Part shown: positions 1 through 7,877 of the stretch, in pieces | Layout: each line of letters opens with the position of its first letter | How positions within the stretch are numbered: the stretch's first letter is position 1 | NCBI RefSeq assembly: GCF_003686955.1 | Contig: NZ_RCVM01000019.1 | Span: forward strand, 1 to 34,924 | Source: Streptococcus hillyeri | GTDB lineage: Bacteria > Bacillota > Bacilli > Lactobacillales > Streptococcaceae | Length of the DNA stretch: 34,924 nucleotides | Direction: 5' to 3' | Made by a program: the position numbers and the translations under genes | Notes under the pieces: model-generated | Database searches by the model: none | Told to the model about the DNA's origin: nothing | Seen by the model: the letters and a program-made list of their open reading frames with translations, nothing else

Positions 1-82
1 TGCAATAAATCAACCTTTATAAAAACCAGTGGAACTTACCCTGACACGGAGTTTCACTGGTTGTTAGAGGTTTTATCAGATT

Positions 83-111
83 AACTTCCACTTTAACAGA
101 CGGTGGAAGTT
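83..111. repeat. Hairpin related to the one at the other window end
   Basis: Perfect 9-bp inverted repeat AACTTCCAC / GTGGAAGTT with an 11-base loop. Its surroundings (TTCCACTTTA ... GTGGAAGTTAGT) match the hairpin at 34813-34845 (TTCCACTTTA ... GTGGAAATTAGT) almost base for base outside the loop. It has no T-tract, so it is unlikely to be a terminator. The nature of the element is unknown. Confidence 0.55.
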
Positions 112-212
112 AGTTTGGGAATTTAGCAAGCATTGCCTAGATCCAACTATTTATACTCATAAAAAATAAAAATCTGATAACTTATATTTACAATTTTTTG
201 GGATAGTTAGTC

Positions 213-275
213 TTATGTGGGACACAAGCGGTCTCCTAACGGAGTTCCATTGATTATTTTCAAGCCAAAAATCTT
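213..275. repeat. Probable degenerate copy of the modular repeat
   Basis: The stretch containing CAAGCGGTCTCCTAACGGAG and then TTCCATTGATTATTTTCAAG aligns over about 60 bases with plus-strand positions 23051-23111 of repeat copy B (CAAGCAACCTCCTACGGAG, TTTCATTGCTATTTTTTGAG). Identity is clearly lower than between copies A and B, and the terminal modules are not recognisable, so this would be an old fragment. By-eye alignment only. Confidence 0.4.
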
Positions 276-530
276 AAAAATCCCCTCAACAATTGCCATA
301 CAAGGCCAATCGTCTTTTTACCACAGCGGCACGGTCTATTTCAAGCAGCCGTTGTGGTCGCATTTCCAAAACACATCCCCATATGTTTACTCTTATGATT
401 TTAAACCACACGACATGATATAAAGTACGTATTTTCAGATTTTGAAATGCACTCAGTATTAAATCAACAAGAAAGTAAACATGAAAGCTTAAAAAATAAT
501 TTTCCTTACTTTGCTTATCAAAAATATAAC

Positions 531-568
531 AAAAAGTCAGATAGTATAATAAAACCATCTGACTTTTT
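531..568. terminator. Rho-independent terminator of the lev PTS operon
   Basis: 12-bp inverted repeat (AAAAAGTCAGAT at 531-542 with ATCTGACTTTTT at 557-568) directly after the levX stop codon. Both arms carry A/T tracts, so it could work in either direction. It should end the levDEFGX transcript on the minus strand. Confidence 0.8.
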
Positions 569-570
569 AA

Positions 571-867
571 CTAATTATTAGTTAACCTTACTTTTTCTTC
601 AAAATCATCAATCACTCGATTAACATTTTTTTGTCCCTTATAAATACCATATCCAAAGAGTAGCATACCAAACACACCAAGAATGATTAAAATACCACTT
701 AAAATTGCCCAGATAAGAGAATCTTCATGGAAAAAATAGAATAAGGTACAACCTGTGCTAGTTATTAGAAATAAGAGGCTAAACCAACGACCTAAATTTT
801 CAATCATGTGTTTTTGATAGGCTATTTCAGTTTCGTATCCTTTAATCAATTCTTGTTCTGTCATCAC
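571..867 (-). CDS. levX: LevX-like small membrane protein of the lev PTS operon
   Basis: 98-residue protein with two strongly hydrophobic segments (about residues 27-48 and 52-75) and charged ends, so probably a small integral membrane protein. It is the last gene before the terminator at 531-568 and lies about 30 bases behind the EIID gene. In S. mutans the homologous operon is levDEFGX, and the fifth gene encodes a small protein of poorly defined role. The name is assigned from position and size, not from a recognised domain. Translation may start at either of two adjacent ATG codons (867 or 864). It could instead be a generic DUF membrane protein. Confidence 0.7.
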   Translation of the reverse strand: MMTEQELIKGYETEIAYQKHMIENLGRWFSLLFLITSTGCTLFYFFHEDSLIWAILSGILIILGVFGMLLFGYGIYKGQKNVNRVIDDFEEKVRLTNN

Positions 868-899
868 GCTAATTCTCCTTTATCTTTATTTTATGATAA

Positions 900-1733
900 T
901 TAGTAAGAAAGTCCTGGGTTGAAGAAACCAACTAATACTCCGACAAAAGCAATAACAACTAAAAGGAGCATCACTTTAATTGGAGATAAGTTTTTCTTAG
1001 CCATTAACCACCAGCAAAGAACGATGAAGAGAGCTGTCAAAAGACCAGGATAAACCGAATCTAACTGATTTTGGAGAACCAAATATGGTTTTTCAGGATT
1101 ACCTAATTGGAAAGATGTTTTTACAGATACCCAAGTCGCAGCTACACCACCGATAACCATACCACCAATGATACCAATTGCCTTACGAATAGCTTGACCT
1201 TGTGCACCAACTAGAAATTCAACTGCCTTATCTCCAAGTTCATAACCTTTGAAATAAGCAAATTTCATACCAAAGTAAGCAAGCAAGTTCCAAACTACTG
1301 TGTAGAAAATAGCACCTGCAGGAGAACCATCAGTTGATAGTCCCAAAGCAATCCCCAATAATACAGGAATTAAGGTACCAACAACAAGTGAGTCACCAAT
1401 ACCTGCAACTGGTCCCATCAAACCAGCACGCATACCATTGATTGTTTCATCATCAACAGATTCACCATTTGCACGCGCCTCTTCAAGACCAGCTGTAATT
1501 CCGACAATCAATGTCCCTAATTGTGGCTCAGTATTAAAGAATGCAGTGTAAGTTTGCATTGGAGCTTTTTGATCTTCTTTATTTGGATACAATTCTTCTA
1601 CGATTGGAAGCATAGAAGTCAAATAACCAAATGTTTGCATATGTTCTTGAGAGAAACAAGTTAAGTGACCATAGTACCAATGGTGGAAAGATTTGGTTAA
1701 AGTTTTTTTGGAAATTTTACGTTTTTCAGTCAT
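900..1733 (-). CDS. levG: Mannose/fructose-class PTS, EIID subunit
   Basis: 277-residue EIID component of a mannose-family phosphotransferase system. With EIIC it forms the membrane channel that carries fructose or mannose while the sugar is phosphorylated by EIIB. Family signs: the N-terminal region with SFHHWYYGHLTCF, the GLMGPVAGIGDSL loop near residues 125-140, and hydrophobic segments at the C-terminus. I place the start at 1733 because AGGAGG lies about 9 bases upstream, inside the end of levF; the open frame extends to 1772, but that part overlaps levF and is unlikely to be translated. Second-to-last gene of the lev operon. Confidence 0.93.
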   Translation of the reverse strand: MTEKRKISKKTLTKSFHHWYYGHLTCFSQEHMQTFGYLTSMLPIVEELYPNKEDQKAPMQTYTAFFNTEPQLGTLIVGITAGLEEARANGESVDDETINGMRAGLMGPVAGIGDSLVVGTLIPVLLGIALGLSTDGSPAGAIFYTVVWNLLAYFGMKFAYFKGYELGDKAVEFLVGAQGQAIRKAIGIIGGMVIGGVAATWVSVKTSFQLGNPEKPYLVLQNQLDSVYPGLLTALFIVLCWWLMAKKNLSPIKVMLLLVVIAFVGVLVGFFNPGLSY

Positions 1734-1734
1734 C

Positions 1735-2586
1735 TTAGATATCCTCCTCTTCATCGTCATCAAATCCAGCACCTGCTACTACTGCTGATGAAGCTTTAAT
1801 TTTTGCCATATCAATTTCAAAGAAAATAAGTGCAAAGATAAGTGATACTACAGCAGTAGCTACTAGGTTAAGACCAAGTGATGCTGCCAAAGTAAATCCA
1901 ACAAAGAATGGAACAAAGTCAGTAACTTTATCAACCAATTGTTTTAGCAAGATTGCAATCCCCACACATGGAAGAAGTGCACCAACTGTAAAGAGAGTTT
2001 TCATTGCAATGCCATCCATAGGAAGAGCTTCTTGCAATGCAGTTACAGCACTCGCACCTAATTTACACATAATCAATGTTGGGATGAATGAGAAGATTAA
2101 ATGTGAAATCCAAGGATAGAGCCAGTCTACTTTATAAAGTTTTTTATAATTTCCTTCTTCAACAGCTTTCCAACCAATATGCTGCCAAGCCAAGTTCAAT
2201 GTGGCAGTTCCGTAAAATAATACAGTACCAATTGTACCTACAAGAGTCCCCATTGATTTAGCAAGGTTTGCTGCTTCTTCAGATGAAGCGCTGATACCTT
2301 GAGCATGAATGGCAACCATTGCAAGTGGGATACCAATATATGATACAGCACGCACGTCTGCGGATACAGTACCACCAGGGGTAACAAGGGCAATATATAC
2401 CAACTGCATTGCGACACCACAGATGATACCCGTTTTAACATCACCAAGAATAAGTCCACAAACGAGACCTCCGACAAGCGGACGACCTAAAGTGTAGTTA
2501 CCGATACTTGAGCCACCCAAACCAGGCATTGATGCTAAACAGGCAAACAATCCTAGGAGCGCAGCTTGAAACCAAGAAATAGTCAT
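1735..2586 (-). CDS. levF: Mannose/fructose-class PTS, EIIC subunit
   Basis: 283-residue polytopic membrane protein of the EIIC (mannose/sorbose) family. It starts with ISWFQAALLGLFACLASMPG and has repeated hydrophobic segments and glycine-rich loops typical of the family (LGRPLVGGLVCGLILGD). It forms the sugar-translocating part together with EIID. The C-terminus ends in an acidic run (DDDEEEDI), as in many streptococcal homologues. The levG ribosome site is embedded in its last codons, so the two are probably translationally coupled. A good Shine-Dalgarno (GGAGAA) precedes the start. No damage is seen. Confidence 0.93.
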   Translation of the reverse strand: MTISWFQAALLGLFACLASMPGLGGSSIGNYTLGRPLVGGLVCGLILGDVKTGIICGVAMQLVYIALVTPGGTVSADVRAVSYIGIPLAMVAIHAQGISASSEEAANLAKSMGTLVGTIGTVLFYGTATLNLAWQHIGWKAVEEGNYKKLYKVDWLYPWISHLIFSFIPTLIMCKLGASAVTALQEALPMDGIAMKTLFTVGALLPCVGIAILLKQLVDKVTDFVPFFVGFTLAASLGLNLVATAVVSLIFALIFFEIDMAKIKASSAVVAGAGFDDDEEEDI

Positions 2587-2650
2587 AAGAATTTCTCCAT
2601 TCTAAAAATTAAAGTATGTTATAACCTAATTATGCTTTATAGTGGTAAAG

Positions 2651-3148
2651 CTAGTAACCGAATTTTGATTTAAAGTCAGACCAGTAACCAATTGATACAT
2701 CAGGTAAAAGTTGGAATTTTACTCTATAACCAGCTTTTTCAATAGCTTCAATAGCTTCAGCCTCTTCTGGAGTGATTGATTGGTTATTACCTAGTTTAAT
2801 AGCTCCAGGACGATCGTTAGCAGGTCCGACAATAATTTCTTTAACATCACCCGGAACAAACCCTTGATCTACCAATAATTTTTTCATGTCAATTGGATTT
2901 TTAGTGATAACAAAGTAACGTGTATCAGAATCTAATACTTTTTGAGATTTCTCACCAAAAGCATCGACTGTCCAAACAAAAGTCTTTTTATCTGAAGCCG
3001 CACCTTTATAAGCTTGCGTCAAAACTTTATTACTTGCCGCGGCATCGTTAACCGCAATCAATCCATCACAAGGATATTCTTTTGCCCAACGTGTCACAGT
3101 TTGACCATGAATCATACGGTCGTCAATACGTACAAATGAAACTACCAT
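2651..3148 (-). CDS. levE: Mannose/fructose-class PTS, EIIB subunit
   Basis: 165-residue soluble EIIB of the mannose/sorbose family. The motif VRIDDRMIHGQTVTRWAKE near the N-terminus contains the histidine (about residue 14) that takes phosphate from EIIA and passes it to the sugar. Length is normal for the family. It follows levD by about 45 bases and has a GAGGTAA ribosome site. With EIIA as a separate gene, this is the split LevD/LevE arrangement known from S. mutans, not the fused ManL type. Cytoplasmic face of the membrane. Confidence 0.94.
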   Translation of the reverse strand: MVVSFVRIDDRMIHGQTVTRWAKEYPCDGLIAVNDAAASNKVLTQAYKGAASDKKTFVWTVDAFGEKSQKVLDSDTRYFVITKNPIDMKKLLVDQGFVPGDVKEIIVGPANDRPGAIKLGNNQSITPEEAEAIEAIEKAGYRVKFQLLPDVSIGYWSDFKSKFGY

Positions 3149-3192
3149 TTTTATTACCTCGAATGCCTAGCATTCTTTCCTTTCATTTTTTA

Positions 3193-3630
3193 TTAAATAT
3201 CGTCGTCTTCATCTTCGAGTTCCTCTGCTTGGACTTTAAATTCTTGTAAAGCAGCTGTTGCCTCTGGTAAAACTGCTTGAACAAAGTCCGTACCATCCAG
3301 AACATCTTTCATCACTACTGAAGTTACCGCCATCGGAAGATTCATACCACCAAGGACAGTTGCACTGCTCAGTAGACCTTTTTCTTCTAGCACCCCACAA
3401 GCCGTTGTCAGTGGACTACCACCAACAATATCTGCTAAAACAATGACTCGATCTTCGGCAGTTAAACTAGAAATCGCATTTCTAAATTCAACAGCAAAAT
3501 CATCAACTGATTTACCATTCTGAAGTCCGGTCGCAATAACATGATCCATTTTATCTTCAGCAAACATAGCTAATGAATTTTTTAAGCCTTCTGCAAAGCC
3601 ACCATGACTAACAAGTATTAAATACTTCAT
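3193..3630 (-). CDS. levD: Mannose/fructose-class PTS, EIIA subunit
   Basis: 145-residue EIIA of the mannose family. VSHGGFAEG at residues 7-15 carries the phosphorylated histidine (about residue 9), and DIVGGSPLTTA near residue 70 is the conserved loop. It accepts phosphate from HPr. The C-terminus is acidic (EELEDEDDDI). First gene of the levDEFGX unit, with a strong ribosome site (GGAGGGAG). The upstream region carries a cre site and palindromic operator sequences, so the operon is probably induced through LevR and repressed by CcpA. In S. mutans LevD also takes part in regulation; that is family knowledge, not seen here. Confidence 0.94.
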   Translation of the reverse strand: MKYLILVSHGGFAEGLKNSLAMFAEDKMDHVIATGLQNGKSVDDFAVEFRNAISSLTAEDRVIVLADIVGGSPLTTACGVLEEKGLLSSATVLGGMNLPMAVTSVVMKDVLDGTDFVQAVLPEATAALQEFKVQAEELEDEDDDI

Positions 3631-3656
3631 TATATCTCCCTCCTTTTATTGATTAC

Positions 3657-3684
3657 AGTTTACTCTTTTTGACATCGTTTTCAA
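3657..3684 (-). promoter_or_regulatory. Candidate levD promoter
   Basis: Read on the minus strand: TTGAAA, a 16-base spacer, then TAAACT, about 27 bases before the levD start. The cre site at 3668-3685 covers the -35 box and spacer, which would suit CcpA repression. Predicted by eye. Confidence 0.5.
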
Positions 3685-3685
3685 A
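3668..3685 (-). promoter_or_regulatory. cre site (CcpA) upstream of levD
   Basis: The minus strand reads TTTGAAAACGATGTCAAA, which fits the Gram-positive cre consensus WWTGNAARCGNWWWCAWW with one mismatch. It lies in the candidate levD promoter, as expected for glucose repression of a fructose PTS. Confidence 0.7.
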
Positions 3686-3695
3686 GTGTTCATTA

Positions 3696-3742
3696 TCATC
3701 ACTTTTGATGACATTTATCATTTTAAAATGTGACAATTGTCA
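3696..3742. promoter_or_regulatory. Candidate LevR operator region upstream of levD
   Basis: Two palindromes lie just upstream of the levD promoter: TCATCA-N4-TGATGA (3696-3711) and TGACAATTGTCA (3731-3742), separated by CATTTATCAT. The fruA promoter has a related palindrome that also contains CATTTATCAT. Shared operators upstream of both promoters suit binding by the NarL-type activator LevR; this is inference. Confidence 0.5.
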
Positions 3743-3744
3743 TT

Positions 3745-3780
3745 AAAAAACTTACCTCTGAAAATCCAAAGGTAAGTTTC
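3745..3780 (-). terminator. Terminator after levT
   Basis: 10-bp inverted repeat (AAACTTACCT at 3748-3757, AGGTAAGTTT at 3770-3779); on the minus strand the downstream arm runs into a T-tract. It separates the regulatory operon from levDEFGX. Confidence 0.8.
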
Positions 3781-3784
3781 TGTA

Positions 3785-5089
3785 TTATTTTCTCAGCTCA
3801 AGCTCGAGTTCTTCTTGAATATTTCCCAAATCACTATCAATACTATCTTTAGCAAGTGATTGACTGATAAGATAGTCAGCCTTTTCAATGACATTATTAT
3901 AAGAACGAAAATTTGGGGAGGTTTGTGCAGACTCCAAAATTTGATTTAACGTTTTTGATGATAAAGCAGTTGTCCCGAAAGTATCATTTTGTAGTATCTC
4001 AGAGCTTTTTTGACTTGTCATAACTGATTTAATGACTGAAGCGCCTTGTGACTGTGCAAATAGAGATTGTTGTGTTTTTTCATCTGAACTTAACATCTGT
4101 AAAAACTCCCAAGCTAAGTTAGCTTGACTCGTCTGTGAAGAAATGCCAAATAAAGAAGTCTTCATTTCAGTCGTTTTGATAGAGGATTTACTTGGCATCT
4201 CAATACAACTCCATGAGAATGAAGAATATTTTGAAACATGGTAGGGATATGGTTTGTATGTCCTATATTCTGCAAGAGTCATTGGCATAAAGGCAACTTT
4301 TCCCTTATCAAAATCACTTGAACTAAGACTGACATTACCTGATAGCTTTTCAAGTTCATGATACCAATTAAGAACATCTCTAATCGGAGTCGTATTAATG
4401 TTTACCTGGCCTCCATCATTCAGAAACAGTGATAAACCATTAGCTGCCATCGCATTTTGCCAAGTATAGCCAACAGTACCATACTGGTCAATAATACCAT
4501 CACCATCAGTATCCTTTGTCAATTGCTGACATAGTTGGAAAAATTCATCAACCGTCCAGCCTGATTGTGGTATAGCAATCCCCTCTGACTCTAACAAATC
4601 ACGATTAATACACATTAAAGTAGGATTACTTTCGAAAGGAAGCGCATAGGGGATATTGTTATACTCACCAGCCTCATAACTTGCGGTATAATATCGATTA
4701 GTATCAATAGAATTATTAATTTTATTTTCTAGATTAGAGAGTGAGCCTGTTGACGCTAAGAGGTTAAAATCATTCTCTGGCACAATAAAAACATCTGGCT
4801 GTGTCCCCTGTACAATATGATCAGCCAGCCAGCCTGAATAATCTTCCTTGGTAATGCCACTCTCATATTTGACTGTTACAGAAGGATGCTCTGCTTCAAA
4901 ACGACGAATCACATCATCCAACAACGTATTTTCTTGACCACTAGGAACATCCCAACTACTTCCAGTATAAACCCCAATCCATAAAACTTTTTGAGATGTT
5001 AACTTTTGATATCCTATAACACTCAATATTAAGATAGGTAAGCTCAATAACAGAATAGATTTCAAGTGTTTTTTAAATTGAATCATCAT
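3785..5089 (-). CDS. levT: Extracellular sugar-binding protein of the Lev sensor system
   Basis: 434-residue solute-binding protein of the ABC family 1 type. One hydrophobic N-terminal segment (about residues 10-26) is followed by the substrate-binding fold: the early VLWIGVYTGSSWDVPSG, FEAEHPSVTVKYE, QPDVFIVPENDF and PYALPFESNPTLM are typical. No lipobox cysteine is evident, so it is probably held by its N-terminal anchor. There is no ABC permease next to it. Its place directly behind a kinase/regulator pair and before a PTS matches LevT of S. mutans, where LevQ and LevT are extracytoplasmic partners of the kinase. The start overlaps the 3' end of levR by 17 bases. It appears intact, unlike levQ and levR. 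Confidence 0.85.
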   Translation of the reverse strand: MMIQFKKHLKSILLLSLPILILSVIGYQKLTSQKVLWIGVYTGSSWDVPSGQENTLLDDVIRRFEAEHPSVTVKYESGITKEDYSGWLADHIVQGTQPDVFIVPENDFNLLASTGSLSNLENKINNSIDTNRYYTASYEAGEYNNIPYALPFESNPTLMCINRDLLESEGIAIPQSGWTVDEFFQLCQQLTKDTDGDGIIDQYGTVGYTWQNAMAANGLSLFLNDGGQVNINTTPIRDVLNWYHELEKLSGNVSLSSSDFDKGKVAFMPMTLAEYRTYKPYPYHVSKYSSFSWSCIEMPSKSSIKTTEMKTSLFGISSQTSQANLAWEFLQMLSSDEKTQQSLFAQSQGASVIKSVMTSQKSSEILQNDTFGTTALSSKTLNQILESAQTSPNFRSYNNVIEKADYLISQSLAKDSIDSDLGNIQEELELELRK

Positions 5090-5756
5090 CGTAATTCCTA
5101 GTTGTTACTCCCGTTTGTACAGCCCAAATAGCAAGCTGAGTTCTATCTCTTAATTCTAACTTAGATAAGCAATGAGACAAATAATTTCGAACTGTTCCTT
5201 CAGATAAATACAATTTTGATGCAATTTCTTTATTGGACAAACCGTTACCAATTTGTTGAATAATACGCCATTCAGCCTTTGATAAGCTATTAACTGCTTC
5301 TTGATTAACTTCCAAAGTATTAGAAGGTTGATGATTTATCTGCGAAAATAATTTAAAAACTTTGCTAGCAATATCAGGATTAAGCATAGCATTACCACTA
5401 TTGACAGTCAAAATAGCCTGGTGTAAATCTTTCGTCGAAATACCTTTTAAAATATAGCCTGAGGCTCCCTATTGTAACGCACTAAAAATAAATTCATCAT
5501 CATCAAAAGTCGTTAGGATAATAACTTTGACGTCTGGGTAACTTTGTTTAACAAATTTTGTACAAACCACTCCATCCATATTAGGCATACGAATATCCAT
5601 TAAAATGACATCTACTGTTTGATTTTTTAAATAATCTAGCACTTCTAAGCCATCTGCTGCAGTCCCAACAACTTCTATATCTGAATAGGCAGATAAGACA
5701 ATACTAATGGAATCGCGAATCAATTCCTGATCATCTACGACTAAGACCTTTATCAT
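5073..5756 (-). pseudogene. levR: LevR response regulator interrupted by an in-frame amber codon
   Basis: NarL/FixJ-type response regulator that would activate the lev and fruA promoters. Receiver domain, residues 1-95: acidic pair DD at 8-9, phospho-acceptor Asp54 in LMDIRMP, and LTTFDDDEF. LuxR-type HTH at the C-terminus: LSKAEWRIIQQIGNGLSNKE, then LYLSEGTVRNYLS. Codon 96 is TAG (5469-5471) inside a motif that otherwise reads LQ-stop-GASGYILKG; the family usually has a hydrophobic or small residue there, and Tyr (TAT/TAC) is one base away. The frame then continues unbroken to the stop at 5073, so this is a single nonsense change, not a frameshift. The full length would be 227 residues. It overlaps levS by 4 bases (ATGA) and levT by 17. 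A sequencing error or read-through is possible. Confidence 0.88.
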
Positions 5757-7081
5757 ATTTCCTCTCCCTTGCGTTTTGGTATAAATACGGTTGTTTGAAA
5801 ACCATTTGCACTATCAAACTGTACGCGACCACCTATGACTGCCAGCCGCTCTTGCATTTGCTTTAAGCCATACCCGTAGACAATTTCTTTACAACCAATA
5901 CCATCGTCATTGATTGTAATAATGTAATCCTTATCTTGACTATACATGCCAATTTCCACATGGTCTGCATGCCCATGGCGTAATGAATTTGTCACTGATT
6001 CTTGTATCAACCTAAAGACTAAATCCTCTTTTGCCGTGTCTAAATCAACATTCTCCCAGTGATAATCTAAAGAAATAAGCATTTTAGATAAATTGCCATA
6101 ATCAGCAATCATTTTTAATAATGCCTCCTCTAACCCTACACGTTCTAAAGCTCCTGGACGTAATTTTTCTAATGAACGACGAACATCTTGAATACCATCT
6201 CTAACAACATTTGAAACACTTAGTAATTGTTTTTTAGCGTGCTCTTTGTCTAAATCTAATAAGACTAGGACAGCGTCTATTCCAGCAGAAATACCTGTCA
6301 GAGCATGTCCCAATGTATCATGGATTTCACGAGCAATTCTCTTTCTCTCACGGTCCTCTGCCATTTTTTCAGCAAGCGCAATGTAATCTTCTAAATGGTT
6401 ATTAGCCCTGTCTGCCATACGTAGTTCTTCTTCAATTTTATGATTTTCAGATACAGAATACATAATAAACATCACTAAAGATAAAATGAACACAACCATA
6501 TTAATAGTAGTCAAGCCGTTTTTTATAAATAACAACATAAACTGATATTGTGATGGGATAAAACTAATGTACGTATTGATTGAGGGCAATGGGATAAGTA
6601 TAGACAGTAGATCAAAATTTGATATCAATAATACACTAAAGCTAATAACAATAAATGCGGTCCAATAACGTTGACTCTTCATGGTATAAAAGTCCGTATA
6701 ACTGTAAAAGATATCAGAAAACACGAGCAAAATCAAGCCATTGTAGGAAAACTGCATGGCAGAAATACTTGTAATCAGTAGGATAATTTCTGCAACTGCA
6801 AGCCAGTCTTTATACTCTGTTTTAGATGCTAGCAACCTATGCCTCCAATTAATGATGACAAGAAGGAGACCAAAAGAAATGAGACTATACCAATAAACAG
6901 TTGCGGGAGAATTTGGGATGACTTCAAGTTTTTCTAATAGTTGGTGACTAAGCCCTCGCTCCACGATATAACGTGTCGCAAATAGGTAAACTGAAACAGT
7001 AAAAAGAACTGCTAAAACATTAATAAAAACCAGCAATATCTTCAATAGTTTGGCGTATCGCTGATAACGTAATCCATTCAT
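5753..7081 (-). CDS. levS: Sensor histidine kinase of the Lev system
   Basis: 442-residue membrane histidine kinase. The first 210 or so residues hold six or more hydrophobic segments. Then come a short coiled linker (residues about 215-245), a HisKA_3 dimerisation domain with the phospho-acceptor His near residue 254 in AREIHDTLGHALTG, and a HATPase with NSLRHGHADHVEIG and NDDGIGCKEI. This type pairs with NarL-family regulators, here levR immediately downstream (ATGA overlap). I prefer the ATG at 7081, which overlaps the original levQ stop (TGATG), over the upstream GTG at 7090. The kinase itself looks intact, but its upstream sensor partner and its downstream regulator both carry lesions. 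Confidence 0.87.
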   Translation of the reverse strand: MNGLRYQRYAKLLKILLVFINVLAVLFTVSVYLFATRYIVERGLSHQLLEKLEVIPNSPATVYWYSLISFGLLLVIINWRHRLLASKTEYKDWLAVAEIILLITSISAMQFSYNGLILLVFSDIFYSYTDFYTMKSQRYWTAFIVISFSVLLISNFDLLSILIPLPSINTYISFIPSQYQFMLLFIKNGLTTINMVVFILSLVMFIMYSVSENHKIEEELRMADRANNHLEDYIALAEKMAEDRERKRIAREIHDTLGHALTGISAGIDAVLVLLDLDKEHAKKQLLSVSNVVRDGIQDVRRSLEKLRPGALERVGLEEALLKMIADYGNLSKMLISLDYHWENVDLDTAKEDLVFRLIQESVTNSLRHGHADHVEIGMYSQDKDYIITINDDGIGCKEIVYGYGLKQMQERLAVIGGRVQFDSANGFQTTVFIPKRKGEEI

Positions 7082-7877
7082 CACTGCCACCCTGAAATAT
7101 TAAAATCATGAACATTTTCCTTAGTAACTAGAGTTACTGGAACAATAATATTACTCCTATATGGTATAGGACACTCTGATCATTTAAAGCCATTATCGTA
7201 TCGAATGCGATTCCTTCATTGATAACTTCTTCTACAGCTGGCATGGCAAGCTCTGTTTGTCCTTTTACTTCTCTTGAAGCGACAATATGATAACCCTCAT
7301 GACCAGATATTGTGTCTAAAAATCCTCTGATACGATCACTACCTGATACCGTTGTTTCATGTTCTAATAACAAGATTTCTGCACTTGTTTTAGTTGCCAA
7401 AAGATTTTCAGCACACATAATACCTGCCTTGTAATTATCTGATAAAATCGTTGTATCAACTGCTTTAGAATCTGTTAAACGGCTATCAACAGCAACGATA
7501 GCGATTCCTTTTCTTTTAGCTTCCTTTAACTTGTTTATAATCGCAGAGTTACTACTATCTACTGGATTAATAACGATAACATCACAATCTTCTTTTATAA
7601 AATATTCTAATTGCTCAACCTGCTTATCACTATTTAAAGATGGGTCACGAAGTAATAAGATATCCCCACTCTCTTCCACTTCCTTATTAATTTCAGAATG
7701 AAGCGCCTTATAAAAATCATTATTCATCGTCATGTAAGTTGCACCAATCTTAACACGTTCTTCATTCAAAGGTCTATATTTATAGCAAGCGTATAAAATA
7801 GAGATACAACCGACAAATAAAAGTGATAATGAGAAGCCAATCCAATGTCTTTTTACTTGTTTCATCTTACCAACCAT
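7081..7877 (-). pseudogene. levQ: LevQ sugar-binding protein with an out-of-frame internal deletion
   Basis: Periplasmic-binding-protein (family 4, ribose-binding-like) sensor partner. An N-terminal signal anchor (residues about 11-30) is followed by VKIGATYMTMNNDFYKALHS, DVIVINPVDSSN, GIAIVAVDSR and FDTIMALNDQSVL. After residue 235 the frame drifts into YHIGVILLFQ and stops at 7134. A second frame starting in the same place reads PYRSNIIVPVTLVTKENV and ends GWQ-stop at 7081, exactly where levS begins. That is the normal C-terminal strand of this family, so about 60 codons between the two parts have been lost and the frame shifted. The start at 7877 directly follows the HAD gene stop. The product would lack much of its second lobe and is probably non-functional. 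Confidence 0.85.

Larger units (their letters stand above)
1..530. other. Gene-free segment with hairpins and repeat debris
   Basis: No convincing gene lies in the first 530 bases: the short open frames on both strands lack ribosome binding sites and resemble no family I know. Visible content: an imperfect 13-bp inverted repeat around 23-61 (arms beginning AACCAGTGG and ending CACTGGTT), a perfect 9-bp inverted repeat at 83-111, a decayed copy of the modular repeat at about 213-275, and AT-rich sequence from 420 to 530. It probably contains remains of mobile or repetitive DNA, which is inference. Confidence 0.5.

Noticed and set aside
217..423. 68-residue open frame near the left end
   Set aside because: Starts inside the decayed repeat, has no ribosome site or recognisable domain, and is followed by AT-rich non-coding sequence.
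1734..1772. N-terminal extension of levG
   Set aside because: The extra codons overlap the acidic end of levF and contain the levG ribosome site; the family start is at 1733.
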